NCBI GenBank assembly: GCA_045591925.1
Contig: JAZNTW010000017.1
Span: 96,558-160,557 of the forward strand
Direction of reading: 5' to 3'
Length of the DNA: 64,000 nucleotides
Source of the DNA: Firm-04 sp045591925
GTDB lineage: Bacteria; Bacillota; Clostridia; Oscillospirales; Ruminococcaceae
Numbering within the stretch: position 1 is the stretch's first letter; each line of letters starts with the position of its first letter. Positions 33,848 through 42,727 of this stretch are shown here, piece after piece. The notes beneath the pieces were generated by a model that worked only from the letters and a program-made list of their open reading frames with translations, was not told the DNA's origin and ran no database searches. The position numbers were made by a program, and so were the translations under genes.

Positions 33848-34735
33848 TTAGAACTTAATGCCGGTCAGGAACTTCTGAGTCGGCAGATAACCGATGCTGT
33901 TTGCTGTGCGGCAGAGCAGCTGGTAATCTGTGTATGTGACATTGCCGTCATTGTTGAGGTCTGCTGCCTCTCTGACATAGCTTCTATTTGCGCTGCCGTA
34001 GTTGTAGGTGCCGTTGCAGATCGCATAGAGTGCGTTTGCATCGGACCAGTCTACAACGGCGTCACCGTTGACATCGCCTGCCATTGCCGGACGGTCAACC
34101 CAGAGGATGCTGTAGTAGTTGCCGCCGTCAATGAAGCCGCCGTTATGAATGGATGCAGAACGATCCCAGCGAATCTGGCAGGGGCTGCCTGCGTTGCACT
34201 CTGCAAACTTGATCGAATTGCCGGTTACATCTGTGACAAAGACGCTGTGGTAGCTGCTGGTGCCGTTAGAGTATGTATAGCGGATACGAATCTGGTCACC
34301 AACGCGAACCTTAAAATTTTTATCGGTGCGGTGACGTGTCCAGACCTGGCATCCACCGTAGAAATCAATAGCGAGCTTTCTTGCAAAGGCATAGCACTGA
34401 TAGACATCGGTATAGGATTCGCTGGATGGCAGTGCAGTGTAGCCGGCGCTGACCGTATAACGGAGAGGAACCGTTCCACAAGTGCTATAGTTGCTGTGAT
34501 CTCTGCAAGGGGTGCTGGTATAAGAATCAGGGTTGCTGCTGTTCCAATACTTGCCGTGCGGGAACTTCTGCTTTTCCTTTGCTTTCCAGTAGGTCTGGTA
34601 GGATGTGGTGAATGCGTCAGCTTGTGAGGTAGTGGATTTGTTGTACGTTGCGGATGCCGGCATTGCTGCTGCACCCATTGCGATTGCGGCAGTCATCAGA
34701 ACTGCGCCAATCTTTGCTGTGATTTTCTTGCTCAT
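33848..34735 (-). CDS. Secreted CHAP/NlpC-like cysteine amidase with C-terminal dockerin
   Basis: 295 aa from ATG 34735 (AAAGGAG 8 bp upstream). Signal peptide (1 to about 29, MPASA). The catalytic candidate Cys114 is in 'YQCYAFARKLA', followed by 'VRVGDQIRIRY' and His163 in 'SYHSVFVTDV', then 'IKFAECNAG': the order expected for CHAP-type papain-like hydrolases. Dockerin repeats are at 221-232 (DVNGDAVVDWSD) and 259-270 (DLNNDGNVTYTD). It probably cleaves peptidoglycan or a protein while docked to a cohesin. Substrate inferred. Confidence 0.82.
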   Translation of the reverse strand: MSKKITAKIGAVLMTAAIAMGAAAMPASATYNKSTTSQADAFTTSYQTYWKAKEKQKFPHGKYWNSSNPDSYTSTPCRDHSNYSTCGTVPLRYTVSAGYTALPSSESYTDVYQCYAFARKLAIDFYGGCQVWTRHRTDKNFKVRVGDQIRIRYTYSNGTSSYHSVFVTDVTGNSIKFAECNAGSPCQIRWDRSASIHNGGFIDGGNYYSILWVDRPAMAGDVNGDAVVDWSDANALYAICNGTYNYGSANRSYVREAADLNNDGNVTYTDYQLLCRTANSIGYLPTQKFLTGIKF

Positions 34736-35171
34736 GATTGTAACTCCTTTTGTAAAATAAATTGTGTAATGTTGCATCATGTAATACTAAGATGTAGTTG
34801 TTTTTACTATTGTTTTATTGTATTATTTCAATCGCAAAATAATTGCATCTCAATACTACAATCCACAAGATTATTATAACATAAAAGAAAATTTATGCTA
34901 GTCAAAAATTGCGCAATATTTTTCGAAATTTGCTCTACCAAGGCAAGATAATTACACTTTTCATAAATGTTGTGTTCTGAATATTCCATATTTTTCTGAT
35001 TCAGCAGATGAAAAAACGCGTCTTTTCATTTATGATTGCGCGAAATTCGATAAAAAAGAATAAGATTCTGCTATCAATCTCTAAATGCTGATAGTTTCCG
35101 CATGAAAATTCGGATATAATAAAACCAGAATTTGTCCGTTCCCCTTCATGCGGACAATGGGAGGAATTATC
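34736..35171. other. AT-rich divergent intergenic region
   Basis: 436 bp with no open frame of interest. Holds the promoters of the divergent dockerin and GH16 genes; a TATAAT at 35115-35120 (plus strand) is a plausible -10 for GH16 but no good -35 is at 17 bp. No hairpin or repeat noticed. Confidence 0.5.
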
Positions 35172-36611
35172 ATGAAAAAAACACGTATCATTGCTGTATT
35201 TGCTGCAATGAGTCTGCTGACTGCCTGTGGCGAACCTGCTTCCCAGCCGGACAGCATTGCGGAAACCGAATCAAGCGCTGCGGAGTCGCAGACAACCGAA
35301 GCGGAGCAAACCGAAGCGCCGGCAACCGAAGCACCCAAAGCAGATGTGCCTGAAATCGACGGTTACGATCTGCTCTGGCATGACGAATTTGACGGTGATG
35401 CGCTCGATGAAAGCATCTGGAATCGTGAGCTTCGTGAGCCGGGCTGGACGAATGAGGAATTGCAGGAATATACCGCCTCGGATGATAACATCTTTTTGCG
35501 CGATGGCTGCTTGGTTCTCAAGGGCATCAAAACCGAAAAGGACGGTAAGGACTACTATACCTCCGGAAAGGTCAATTCCCAGAATAAGGCAGATTTCACC
35601 TACGGCAAGGTCGTTGCACGTGCAAAGGCGCCGGAGGGAAAAGGTCTTTGGCCGGCTATCTGGATGATGCCGCAGGACGAATCTTTCTACGGTCAGTGGC
35701 CGAAATGCGGCGAAATTGATATCATGGAAGTGCTGGGCAGTGCAACGAACACCGCCTACGGCACCATTCACTATGGTGAACCGCACGCCGAGCAGCAGGG
35801 GACTGTAGTGCTCGAAAACGGCAGCTTCTCCAGCGATTTCCATGAATACAGCGTTGAATGGGAGCCGGGCGAATTCCGCTGGTATATTGACGGCGAATGC
35901 TATCTGACCGTCAATGACTGGTTCACCGCCGTTGAGGGTGAGGAGGACAAGCCCTATCCGGCACCGTTCAATCAGCCGTTCTTTGTGCAGATGAACCTTG
36001 CGGTCGGCGGCACATGGCCGGGCAACCCCGATGAAACCACCGACTTTGACAAGGCTGAATTTGAAATCGACTATGTGCGCGTGTACCAGAAGCCGGAGTA
36101 CGATACCAATGTCAGCAAGCCCGTGGCACAATATCGTGAAGCACTCGACGACGGCAACTTTATCTATAACGGTGATTTTGCCGAAGCGGAAGACCTCACC
36201 GATGATGTCAACTGGAAATTCCTGCTGTTTGAGGGCGGCGAGGGCTCTGCGGAAATCAGCGATAATACGATGATTATTCGTTCCGAGAACGAAGGCTCTG
36301 TCGATTACTCCGTGCAGCTCGTACAGCCTGATATGCCCATGCGCAAGGGCAAAAAATACCGCGTCACATTTGATGCTTGGGCAGATGAAGAACGCGATAT
36401 GATCGTCTGTGTTTCTGCGCCGAATGCAGGCTGGGTTCGCTACTTGCCGGATACCACGCTGACCGTTCCGACCGAAAAAACGTCGTTCGTCTACGAATTC
36501 GATATGACGTACAAGGACGACCCGTTCGGCAGACTTGAATTCAATCTCGGTCATCGCGGCTCGACTGCGACCGTTTATATCCAAAATGTCCGTTTAGAAG
36601 AAATTGCATAA
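35172..36611 (+). CDS. GH16 endo-beta-glucanase lipoprotein with C-terminal carbohydrate-binding-like domain
   Basis: 479 aa from ATG 35172 (GGGAGG upstream). Lipobox LLTAC (Cys19), a Thr/Glu/Ala-rich linker to about residue 60, then a GH16 domain with the catalytic signature E181-I-D183-I-M-E186, 'ARAKAPEGKGLWPAIWMMP' before it and 'FFVQMNLAVGGTWPGNPDE' after. The C-terminal 150 residues look like a CBM4/9-type beta-sandwich ('NFIYNGDFAEAEDLTDDVNWKF' in part). It would cut beta-1,3- or mixed-linkage glucan at the cell surface. No dockerin: it is lipid-anchored instead. Confidence 0.92.
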   Translation: MKKTRIIAVFAAMSLLTACGEPASQPDSIAETESSAAESQTTEAEQTEAPATEAPKADVPEIDGYDLLWHDEFDGDALDESIWNRELREPGWTNEELQEYTASDDNIFLRDGCLVLKGIKTEKDGKDYYTSGKVNSQNKADFTYGKVVARAKAPEGKGLWPAIWMMPQDESFYGQWPKCGEIDIMEVLGSATNTAYGTIHYGEPHAEQQGTVVLENGSFSSDFHEYSVEWEPGEFRWYIDGECYLTVNDWFTAVEGEEDKPYPAPFNQPFFVQMNLAVGGTWPGNPDETTDFDKAEFEIDYVRVYQKPEYDTNVSKPVAQYREALDDGNFIYNGDFAEAEDLTDDVNWKFLLFEGGEGSAEISDNTMIIRSENEGSVDYSVQLVQPDMPMRKGKKYRVTFDAWADEERDMIVCVSAPNAGWVRYLPDTTLTVPTEKTSFVYEFDMTYKDDPFGRLEFNLGHRGSTATVYIQNVRLEEIA

Positions 36612-36642
36612 TCATGCCATAATGATACCCTCTCTTTCTTTT

Positions 36643-36676
36643 GCCGCAGAATCCATATCGGATTTCTGCGGTTTTT
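36643..36676 (+). terminator. Terminator of the GH16 gene
   Basis: GCCGCAGAA...TTTCTGCGG with inner TCC/GGA pairs, followed by five T. Confidence 0.8.
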
Positions 36677-36690
36677 CTTTGTCTTTTTAT

Positions 36691-36856
36691 AAGGCAACAC
36701 CGCGCAAAGTCCGCCTTACGGCTTGGCGGCACATCTACTTGTACTTGCATATTTTCCGCTATTTTGCACAGAAATTCCTTGCTGGGCGTCATTTCTATCC
36801 AATCTGACGAAAAATCTGACTGCGTATCTGCACCACCAATTCTGTGCGGTATTGCC
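36691..36856 (+). mobile_element. MITE-like element, copy A (166 bp)
   Basis: Ends AAGGCAACACCGCGC... and ...GCGGTATTGCC are imperfect inverted repeats. Nearly identical to copies B-E elsewhere in the window. Carries the CCGCC...GGCGG hairpin near the left end. Compared with B and E it lacks one arm of an internal GCTGGGC/GCCCAGC palindrome, consistent with deletion between short GGCGTCA repeats. No open frame. Confidence 0.8.
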
Positions 36857-36937
36857 ATAAAAATATGCACCGCCAAAAGCAGCTTGCCTTTGGGGTGCAT
36901 ATCATGTACGCGCTGAAAGAGGAATGCTGTCACCATT

Positions 36938-37258
36938 CTATGTAATCCGTTCCGCACGATTTTCTTGTGTAGCCCAAGTGATCGTAGCTGCGACAAATGA
37001 CGGCGTAATTATCTCAGGAATCTCAAATGGCAATACATATCTGTTCCAGACTCCGTTTGCAGGTTGATTTTGGAATATCTTGCCCTTGCTGATGAGGTAC
37101 GGCTGCTCTGAATCTATCGGACAAGCCAAAATCAACTGCTTGTCCGGAGACGCAATATGCAGAATATGATACGGACTATCGTCATCCGGCTCCACATACC
37201 AGATGTATTCCGTTTCCCCGACAATAATTGTTCTCCGCCCTTTTTTCCGAATCGCCAG
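36938..37258 (-). CDS. Small hypothetical protein, apparent CTG start
   Basis: The frame 106 codons long begins at CTG 37258, with GAGG seven bases upstream, and reads L-A-I-R-K-K-G-R-R-T-I-I-V before 'GETEYIWYVEPDDDSPYH'. The only normal alternative start is GTG 37195 (85 aa), which has no good SD and would remove a plausible basic N-terminus. Either CTG is used, the ATG has mutated, or the gene is decaying. It is a small soluble protein of unknown family. It ends 80 bp from MITE copy A. Confidence 0.6.
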   Translation of the reverse strand: MAIRKKGRRTIIVGETEYIWYVEPDDDSPYHILHIASPDKQLILACPIDSEQPYLISKGKIFQNQPANGVWNRYVLPFEIPEIITPSFVAATITWATQENRAERIT

Positions 37259-37311
37259 ATATGTTCCTCACTATAAATCTCAAGGTATCATTTCAGCTAT
37301 GATATCCCAAA

Positions 37312-37353
37312 TAAAAAGGCACTTATGATATCCATATCAAAAGTGCCTTTTAT
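37312..37353 (-). terminator. Terminator of the recA-pgsA operon
   Basis: Minus strand AAAAGGCACTT...AAGTGCCTTTTT with a GATAT/ATATC inner stem; T-run included in the 3' arm. Confidence 0.8.
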
Positions 37354-37366
37354 CTTATTTTTTCGC

Positions 37367-37951
37367 TTACTTTGCAGGGTTAATATCCTTCCAATATGCC
37401 TTGAGATACTCCCAGCCGGACCACACCGTTAATGCGGCGGCAATCCAGAACAGCACCGACAATAAAATCTCTATGCCGTTCAGTACAGCATCCGGTACTG
37501 CAAGTCCGAAAGCGTTGAAATCCAGCCGGAACGACCAGTAAACCATTGCCGCAATCAATGCAACCATTGTAAACGCCGTTTTCAGCTTGCCGGCAAAGCT
37601 CGCAGGCACGACCGTTCCCTTGTTCGCAACGACCAGCCGCAATGCCGAAACCATAAATTCACGCGAAACAATCAGCAAAAATACAACAATATTGACCTTT
37701 TGCTGCTGCAAAAAACACGACAGCGCCGCCACGACCAGAACCTTGTCGGCAAGCGGATCCAGAAATTTTCCAAAATCTGTGATCTGATTATTCTTTCGTG
37801 CCAGATGTCCGTCAACGGCATCCGTAATCGCCGCAGCGACAAATACGAGCGTCGCAAGCAGATAATGCGCAGGGAACTGTAAATAAAACAGCAATACAAA
37901 TGCCGGCACCAGCATTACACGCAGCAGAGTCAGTTTATTCGGCGTATTCAA
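37367..37951 (-). CDS. pgsA: CDP-diacylglycerol--glycerol-3-phosphate 3-phosphatidyltransferase
   Basis: 194 aa from TTG 37951, overlapping the rimO stop (TTGA). The CDP-alcohol phosphatidyltransferase motif is complete: D47-G48-x2-A51-R52-x8-G61-x3-D65-x3-D69. Four to five membrane helices. Makes phosphatidylglycerol phosphate. SD GAGGTG lies inside the end of rimO, so translation is coupled. Confidence 0.94.
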   Translation of the reverse strand: MNTPNKLTLLRVMLVPAFVLLFYLQFPAHYLLATLVFVAAAITDAVDGHLARKNNQITDFGKFLDPLADKVLVVAALSCFLQQQKVNIVVFLLIVSREFMVSALRLVVANKGTVVPASFAGKLKTAFTMVALIAAMVYWSFRLDFNAFGLAVPDAVLNGIEILLSVLFWIAAALTVWSGWEYLKAYWKDINPAK

Positions 37952-39282
37952 CGCAAGGTCACCTCTCCAATCAAATCATAATCATCGACCGTCGCTGCCA
38001 CATATACCGTGACAAATTCTCCGATCTGATAGCCATCTGTCGGTTTGCCGGCAATATAAAGTCTGCCGTCAATATCCGGCGCGTCGGCAACCGTTCGTGC
38101 AATCCACGATGCCGCCTCATAGTCATAGCCCTCAATCACCGCTTCTGTCTCTGTTCCGACACGCGCCGCGTTCAGCTCTGCCGCAATCTGCATCTGCAAT
38201 TCCATGAGCAGTTCTGCGCGATGCTGCCGAAGCTCTATATCTATCTGATTCTCCATCCGTGCCGCAACCGTGCCCTCCTCCTCGGAGTAGGCAAAGCAGC
38301 CGAGCCGGTCAAAGCGAATCTCCTGAACAAATTCGGATAGCTCTGTAAACTGCGCGTCCGTTTCTCCGGGGAAGCCGACAAGCAATGTTGTCCGCAGTGT
38401 CACATTGGGGATTCGTTCGCGCAGCTTTGTAAACAACGCCCGCAGACTTTCGGAATCACATTTGCGGCGCATTGCTTTCAAAACCGCGTCGCTGCTGTGC
38501 TGTACCGGAATATCCAGATACTTCACGATTTTCGGCTCTCTCGCAATGACGTCGATCAGTTCATCGGAGATGCGCTCCGGATAGCAGTACAGTACGCGAA
38601 TCCAACGGAAGCCGTCGATTTTGCACAATTCCGTCAACAGCTCCGGCAGTCTTGATTTTCCATATAAATCCTCGCCGTATCTTGTGGTATCCTGCGCAAC
38701 GACAATCAGCTCCTTGACGTTTTCAGCCGCAAGCTGTTTTGCTTCTGCTATGACATCCTCCATCGGCACAGAGCGATATTTGCCGCGAATCGCCGGAATT
38801 GCACAATAGGTACAGCCATTCGAGCAGCCCTCCGCAATTTTCAAATACGCCATAAACGGCATCGTTGAAATCACGCGCTTTCCGGTCAGCGGCATATTGC
38901 ATTTCGGTGCAAACTGCGTCACGCGCTGGGCCTTTGCGACCGCGTCCAGCACACGGACAATCTCCGTCTGATCGCCAATTCCAATGACGGCATCCGCTTC
39001 CGGAAATTGCTCTGCGACTTCCTGCTGATAGCGCTCGGCAAGACAGCCTGTTATGACGATTTTTTTCAATGAGCCGGACGCTTTCAGCGAACCAAGCTCC
39101 AGAATGGTGTCAATCGCTTCCTCTTTTGCAGCCTGAATAAAACCGCAGGTGTTCACAATCGCGATATCAGCCTCTGCAATATTCGTCGTAAGCGTATAGC
39201 CGCCCTCTTTGAGTAGCCAGAGCATTCGCTCAGAGTCCACAAGATTCTTGGCACAGCCAAGTGATACCATGCTGACGTTCAT
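37948..39282 (-). CDS. rimO: Ribosomal protein S12 methylthiotransferase
   Basis: 444 aa radical-SAM methylthiotransferase modifying Asp of S12. N-terminal cluster Cys10, Cys46 and Cys80; radical SAM C153-x3-C157-x2-C160 (CSNGCTYC); C-terminal TRAM domain. 'MVSLGCAKNLVDSE' at the start is the RimO rather than MiaB signature. AGGAG 6 bp before ATG 39282. Neighbour order recX-rimO-pgsA is common in Clostridia. Confidence 0.95.
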   Translation of the reverse strand: MNVSMVSLGCAKNLVDSERMLWLLKEGGYTLTTNIAEADIAIVNTCGFIQAAKEEAIDTILELGSLKASGSLKKIVITGCLAERYQQEVAEQFPEADAVIGIGDQTEIVRVLDAVAKAQRVTQFAPKCNMPLTGKRVISTMPFMAYLKIAEGCSNGCTYCAIPAIRGKYRSVPMEDVIAEAKQLAAENVKELIVVAQDTTRYGEDLYGKSRLPELLTELCKIDGFRWIRVLYCYPERISDELIDVIAREPKIVKYLDIPVQHSSDAVLKAMRRKCDSESLRALFTKLRERIPNVTLRTTLLVGFPGETDAQFTELSEFVQEIRFDRLGCFAYSEEEGTVAARMENQIDIELRQHRAELLMELQMQIAAELNAARVGTETEAVIEGYDYEAASWIARTVADAPDIDGRLYIAGKPTDGYQIGEFVTVYVAATVDDYDLIGEVTLR

Positions 39283-39303
39283 CTTTTACTCCTGTAATAT
39301 GTT

Positions 39304-39942
39304 TCACATTTCATGAAGTCCGGCAAAATAATCCTCAATCGCAAATCGGATCTGCTGATACGAAAATCCGCGCCGAACGAGTGCGGCAGTGACTTTCTCC
39401 ACCGCTTTCCGGTCATCGGGATCGCAAAGCACACGCGCATATTTTTTATGCAGCAGCTCCAGAAGCTGTTCGGAAATACGCTCCGGCTCATCATATTCCG
39501 CAAGCGCATCGTCAATATCCGTCTGTGAAAGACCGCGATGCCGCATTTCAAATTCCGCGCGCCGAAGCCCATATTTTTTTACTTCGACATAGTGCCTTGC
39601 AAGCTGCTCTGCATACCGTGCGTCATTGAGAAAGCCGTAGCGGGTCAGCTTTTCGAGTGCGAGCAGGACGGCGTCCTCCTCGGCATTCGGCGCGGCAGAG
39701 AGCTTATCATACAGCTCCCGATAGGAATAACCGCGCTTTTCAAGCAGATACAGCCCATATTCATAGGCGCGACGCTCTGCGGCACGCTGCTTCAGCTCAG
39801 CAATCCGCTCCGGACTGCATTCGTCTCCGGTATGCAGTGCCGCCTCAAGCAGCAGGTCTGCATGAAGCCAGAGCTTGCTGCCATCCGAAAACGTAAGTAC
39901 AAAGAGCTTTCCCTTATCCTTTGCAATCTCGGTAATGCGCAT
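39304..39942 (-). CDS. recX: RecA regulatory protein RecX
   Basis: 212 aa helical protein with three-helix repeats: 'AYEYGLYLLEKRGYSYRELYDKL', 'YGFLNDARYAEQLARHYVE' and 'LRRAEFEMRHRGLS' (fragments). N-terminal beta region (about 1-40). It modulates RecA filaments. It starts 6 bp after recA, with its GGAGG formed by recA's last codons. Confidence 0.9.
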   Translation of the reverse strand: MRITEIAKDKGKLFVLTFSDGSKLWLHADLLLEAALHTGDECSPERIAELKQRAAERRAYEYGLYLLEKRGYSYRELYDKLSAAPNAEEDAVLLALEKLTRYGFLNDARYAEQLARHYVEVKKYGLRRAEFEMRHRGLSQTDIDDALAEYDEPERISEQLLELLHKKYARVLCDPDDRKAVEKVTAALVRRGFSYQQIRFAIEDYFAGLHEM

Positions 39943-39948
39943 TTCGGA

Positions 39949-41136
39949 TTATTCCTCCGGTGTAAACTCCTCAAAATCATCGTCCAAGACGATTGCAGCT
40001 GCCGCCAATGCCGTACCGGTTGACTCGACAGCCTGATCTGCCTTGGCTTTCGCCTCCGTTACGCTGGCTGCTTTCTTGTTTTTCTTTGAGGCGAGAACGA
40101 TATTTTCTTTCATTTCGAGGATTTTCTGCTCGACTTCCTTGGCAAACATCGTATCGTTCTCCAGAAGCTCCTTCACGGTGTCTCTGCCCTGACCGAGCTT
40201 CCGGTCGCCGTAGCTGAACCATGAACCGCTCTTGTGAATGATGTCAAGGTCTGTTGCAAGGTCGAGAATCTCACCGGTTCGGGAGATGCCCTTGCCGTAC
40301 ATCATGTCAAATTCGCACTCCTTGAACGGCGGTGCAACCTTGTTCTTCACGATCTTGACTCTTGTGCGATTGCCGATGATCTCCGCGCCATTCTTGATTG
40401 CCTCGCCCTTGCGTACTTCCATTCGGACAGAGGAATAGAATTTGAGCGCTCTGCCGCCGGTTGTCACTTCGGGATTGCCATACATAACGCCGATTTTTTC
40501 ACGCACCTGATTGATAAAGATTGCGACACAGTTGGATTTGGAAATCGCCGGCGTCAGCTTGCGCATTGCCTGCGACATCAATCTTGCGAGCATACCAACG
40601 TGTGCGTCGCCCATTTCGCCCTCGATTTCCGCGCGCGTGGTCATTGCCGCAACCGAGTCGATGACGATAACATCAATCGCGCCGGAGCGTACAAGTGCCT
40701 CAGCGATTTCAAGTGTCTGCTCGCCGCTGTCCGGCTGCGATACAAGCAGATTGTCAATATCCACGCCGAGTGCTTGTGCATAAACCGGATCCAATGCGTG
40801 CTCAACGTCAATGAACGCAGCAACGCCGCCGGCTTTCTGTCCCTCGGCAATGATTTGCAGGGCAACGGTCGTTTTACCGGAGCTTTCCGGTCCGTAAATC
40901 TCAACAATTCTTCCGCGCGGTACGCCGCCGATGCCAAGCGCCATATCCAATGTCAGCGAGCCGGTCGAGATTGATTCACAATTCTGCGCACCGTTGTCAC
41001 CAAGGCGCATGATCGCGCCTGCGCCATACTGCTTTTCGATTTGTGCAATCGCAGCCCGGAGTGCTTTTTCGCGCTCCTCGCCGCTGACCTTTTTTTCAAC
41101 GATAATATTTTTCTTTTTCAGTTCAGCCTTTGCCAT
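39949..41136 (-). CDS. recA: Recombinase RecA
   Basis: 395 aa from ATG 41136 (AAAGGA 10 bp upstream). Walker A GPESSGKT (82-89), 'IDSVAAM' Walker B, 'FINQVREKIGVMYGNPE' loop 1 region and the C-terminal 'SRTGEILDLA'. The C-terminus is long and ends acidic (DDDFEEFTPEE), usual for the family. I see no convincing SOS box just upstream; transcription may come partly from the DUF1385 operon. Confidence 0.98.
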   Translation of the reverse strand: MAKAELKKKNIIVEKKVSGEEREKALRAAIAQIEKQYGAGAIMRLGDNGAQNCESISTGSLTLDMALGIGGVPRGRIVEIYGPESSGKTTVALQIIAEGQKAGGVAAFIDVEHALDPVYAQALGVDIDNLLVSQPDSGEQTLEIAEALVRSGAIDVIVIDSVAAMTTRAEIEGEMGDAHVGMLARLMSQAMRKLTPAISKSNCVAIFINQVREKIGVMYGNPEVTTGGRALKFYSSVRMEVRKGEAIKNGAEIIGNRTRVKIVKNKVAPPFKECEFDMMYGKGISRTGEILDLATDLDIIHKSGSWFSYGDRKLGQGRDTVKELLENDTMFAKEVEQKILEMKENIVLASKKNKKAASVTEAKAKADQAVESTGTALAAAAIVLDDDFEEFTPEE

Positions 41137-41202
41137 ATATGCGATATCCTTTCCCCGCATAGTTCGCGGTTCCGATTTGCAGTCTAAATCAGATGTAACT
41201 TA

Positions 41203-41877
41203 TCAGGTATGCGGCTTTACGGTATCCCAATGTTCGGCGTCAAATGCACCGATCATCCAGTTACAGCCCTTATGCTGCTCGACAACAACATCATAATTGA
41301 GATTGCCTGTGATTTCCGTCCGCTGTACCATTGCGTCCACGCAAGCCCAGTCCATCCGATAAATCCGATCCGCAAGATCGAGAATCTCATCTTCTGAACG
41401 CATCTGCGCCAATATCATCAGGACGTCAAAATTTTCGGCAGCGCCGATGACACGTACAAGCCCCTCGATCGCAGAGGGCTGGTCGGGATAGGGTAGCTCG
41501 CCTTTCAGCAAACCGCAAGCCCAGAACAGCGGCATACACATCTCTACACGCCACGAAAGCTGTGCGCCGTCCTGCGGCGTTAATTCCGCATGATAGGTTG
41601 GATTTGCAAGCGCAAACAGCTTGCGTTCTACGGGCGTGAGTTCATTTTCCAAGCCGAAGCGGCGAAGCAGTCCCGTGAAAAATGCCGCACTTTGCTGCAC
41701 ATTGTTTCCGGCGCCCAAATCAATGGCGATTTGGGATGCGAGAAACGCTGTCACGGCACGCCGCAGAATTTCCTCAGCCGGTTTTACTTTCATATCCGGT
41801 GCAAGAACAGGCAGATTCGGGTTGATCTTGACATTATGTGCCTGTAAATATGCCTCCGAGCGTTCTTTTCTTTTCAT
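41203..41877 (-). CDS. DUF4272 domain-containing protein
   Basis: 224 aa, soluble. Resembles DUF4272 proteins: 'PAEEILRRAVTAFL' near 33, 'LSWRVEMCMPLFWACGLL' near 108 and 'ILDLADRIYRMDWACVDA' near 166 (fragments from memory of the family). Function unknown. It starts 2 bp after prmC with AAAGGA upstream and lies 66 bp before recA. Confidence 0.72.
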   Translation of the reverse strand: MKRKERSEAYLQAHNVKINPNLPVLAPDMKVKPAEEILRRAVTAFLASQIAIDLGAGNNVQQSAAFFTGLLRRFGLENELTPVERKLFALANPTYHAELTPQDGAQLSWRVEMCMPLFWACGLLKGELPYPDQPSAIEGLVRVIGAAENFDVLMILAQMRSEDEILDLADRIYRMDWACVDAMVQRTEITGNLNYDVVVEQHKGCNWMIGAFDAEHWDTVKPHT

Positions 41878-41879
41878 AC

Positions 41880-42683
41880 TTAGGATTCCTTTCGTCCGAG
41901 TACAACACGTTCAATGCCGCCGAGGTCACAGATACGCTCGATACATCCGAAATCGTTCTGTGATAAGATTGCGGCAACATCCTCTGCCTGATTCGCTCCG
42001 ACCTCATAGGCGAGCAAGCCGCCCTTTGCGAGCGCGTCACGCCAGAGGCGCGTGATTTCCCGATAAAAATGCAGACCGTCCGCACCGCCGTCGAGCGCCG
42101 CAGTCGGTTCATAGGTCACTTCCTCCTGCAAATTTGCCATATCCTCTGCCGTCAGATAGGGTGGATTGCAAACGATTGCAGCAAGGTCATGATACTGTGC
42201 GGCGGTCGCTTCATCCAGCACATTTGCGCAGACAAAGCGCACCCCGTCGAACAAATGATATGCAAGGTTTTTTGCTGCATATTGCAGCGCCTCTGTGCTG
42301 AGATCAATGCCCGTAAACTGCGTATCTGCCATCTGCGAAGCGAGCGCAAGCGCGATACATCCGCTGCCGGTACAGAGATCAAGGATATGCTGACCACTGC
42401 GTTTCGGAACACGGGAAAGTATCGCGTCTACGAGCGTTTCGGTATCCGGCCGCGGAATCAGCACACCAGTCCCGACATAAAATGGCAGCCCATAGAACTC
42501 CCATTTGCCGAGCAGATATTGCAGCGGCTCATGCGATGCCCGTCTTGCGGCAATGCGTCTTGCGTCTTGTTCATCGGCTGCGTCCTCCAGAATCCATTTG
42601 GCTTCCAGTTCCGCATCCTCAATTCCGCCATCGGCAAGCAAAGCGGTCAGCTCCCGATGCAATGCGGGATCAAATTGTAACAT
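41880..42683 (-). CDS. prmC: Peptide chain release factor N5-glutamine methyltransferase
   Basis: 267 aa. SAM motif 'LDLCTGSGCIALALA' (101-115), catalytic NPPY at 173-176, N-terminal helical domain, and 'LIPRPDTETLV' (76-86). It methylates the GGQ glutamine of release factors. The usual neighbour prfA is absent here, but DUF1385 is present. GGGAGA before ATG 42683. Confidence 0.94.
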   Translation of the reverse strand: MLQFDPALHRELTALLADGGIEDAELEAKWILEDAADEQDARRIAARRASHEPLQYLLGKWEFYGLPFYVGTGVLIPRPDTETLVDAILSRVPKRSGQHILDLCTGSGCIALALASQMADTQFTGIDLSTEALQYAAKNLAYHLFDGVRFVCANVLDEATAAQYHDLAAIVCNPPYLTAEDMANLQEEVTYEPTAALDGGADGLHFYREITRLWRDALAKGGLLAYEVGANQAEDVAAILSQNDFGCIERICDLGGIERVVLGRKES

Positions 42684-42727
42684 CGGTTATCGTCTCCCAG
42701 CCAGACAAATTTTCATGTCGCCGGCAA

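Noticed and set aside
34736..35171. Riboswitch in the long GH16/dockerin intergenic region
   Set aside because: AT-rich with no stable conserved-looking stems; nothing matches a riboswitch class that I know.
41137..41202. SOS box ahead of recA
   Set aside because: CGAAC occurs but the expected inverted GTTCG partner at the right spacing is missing.
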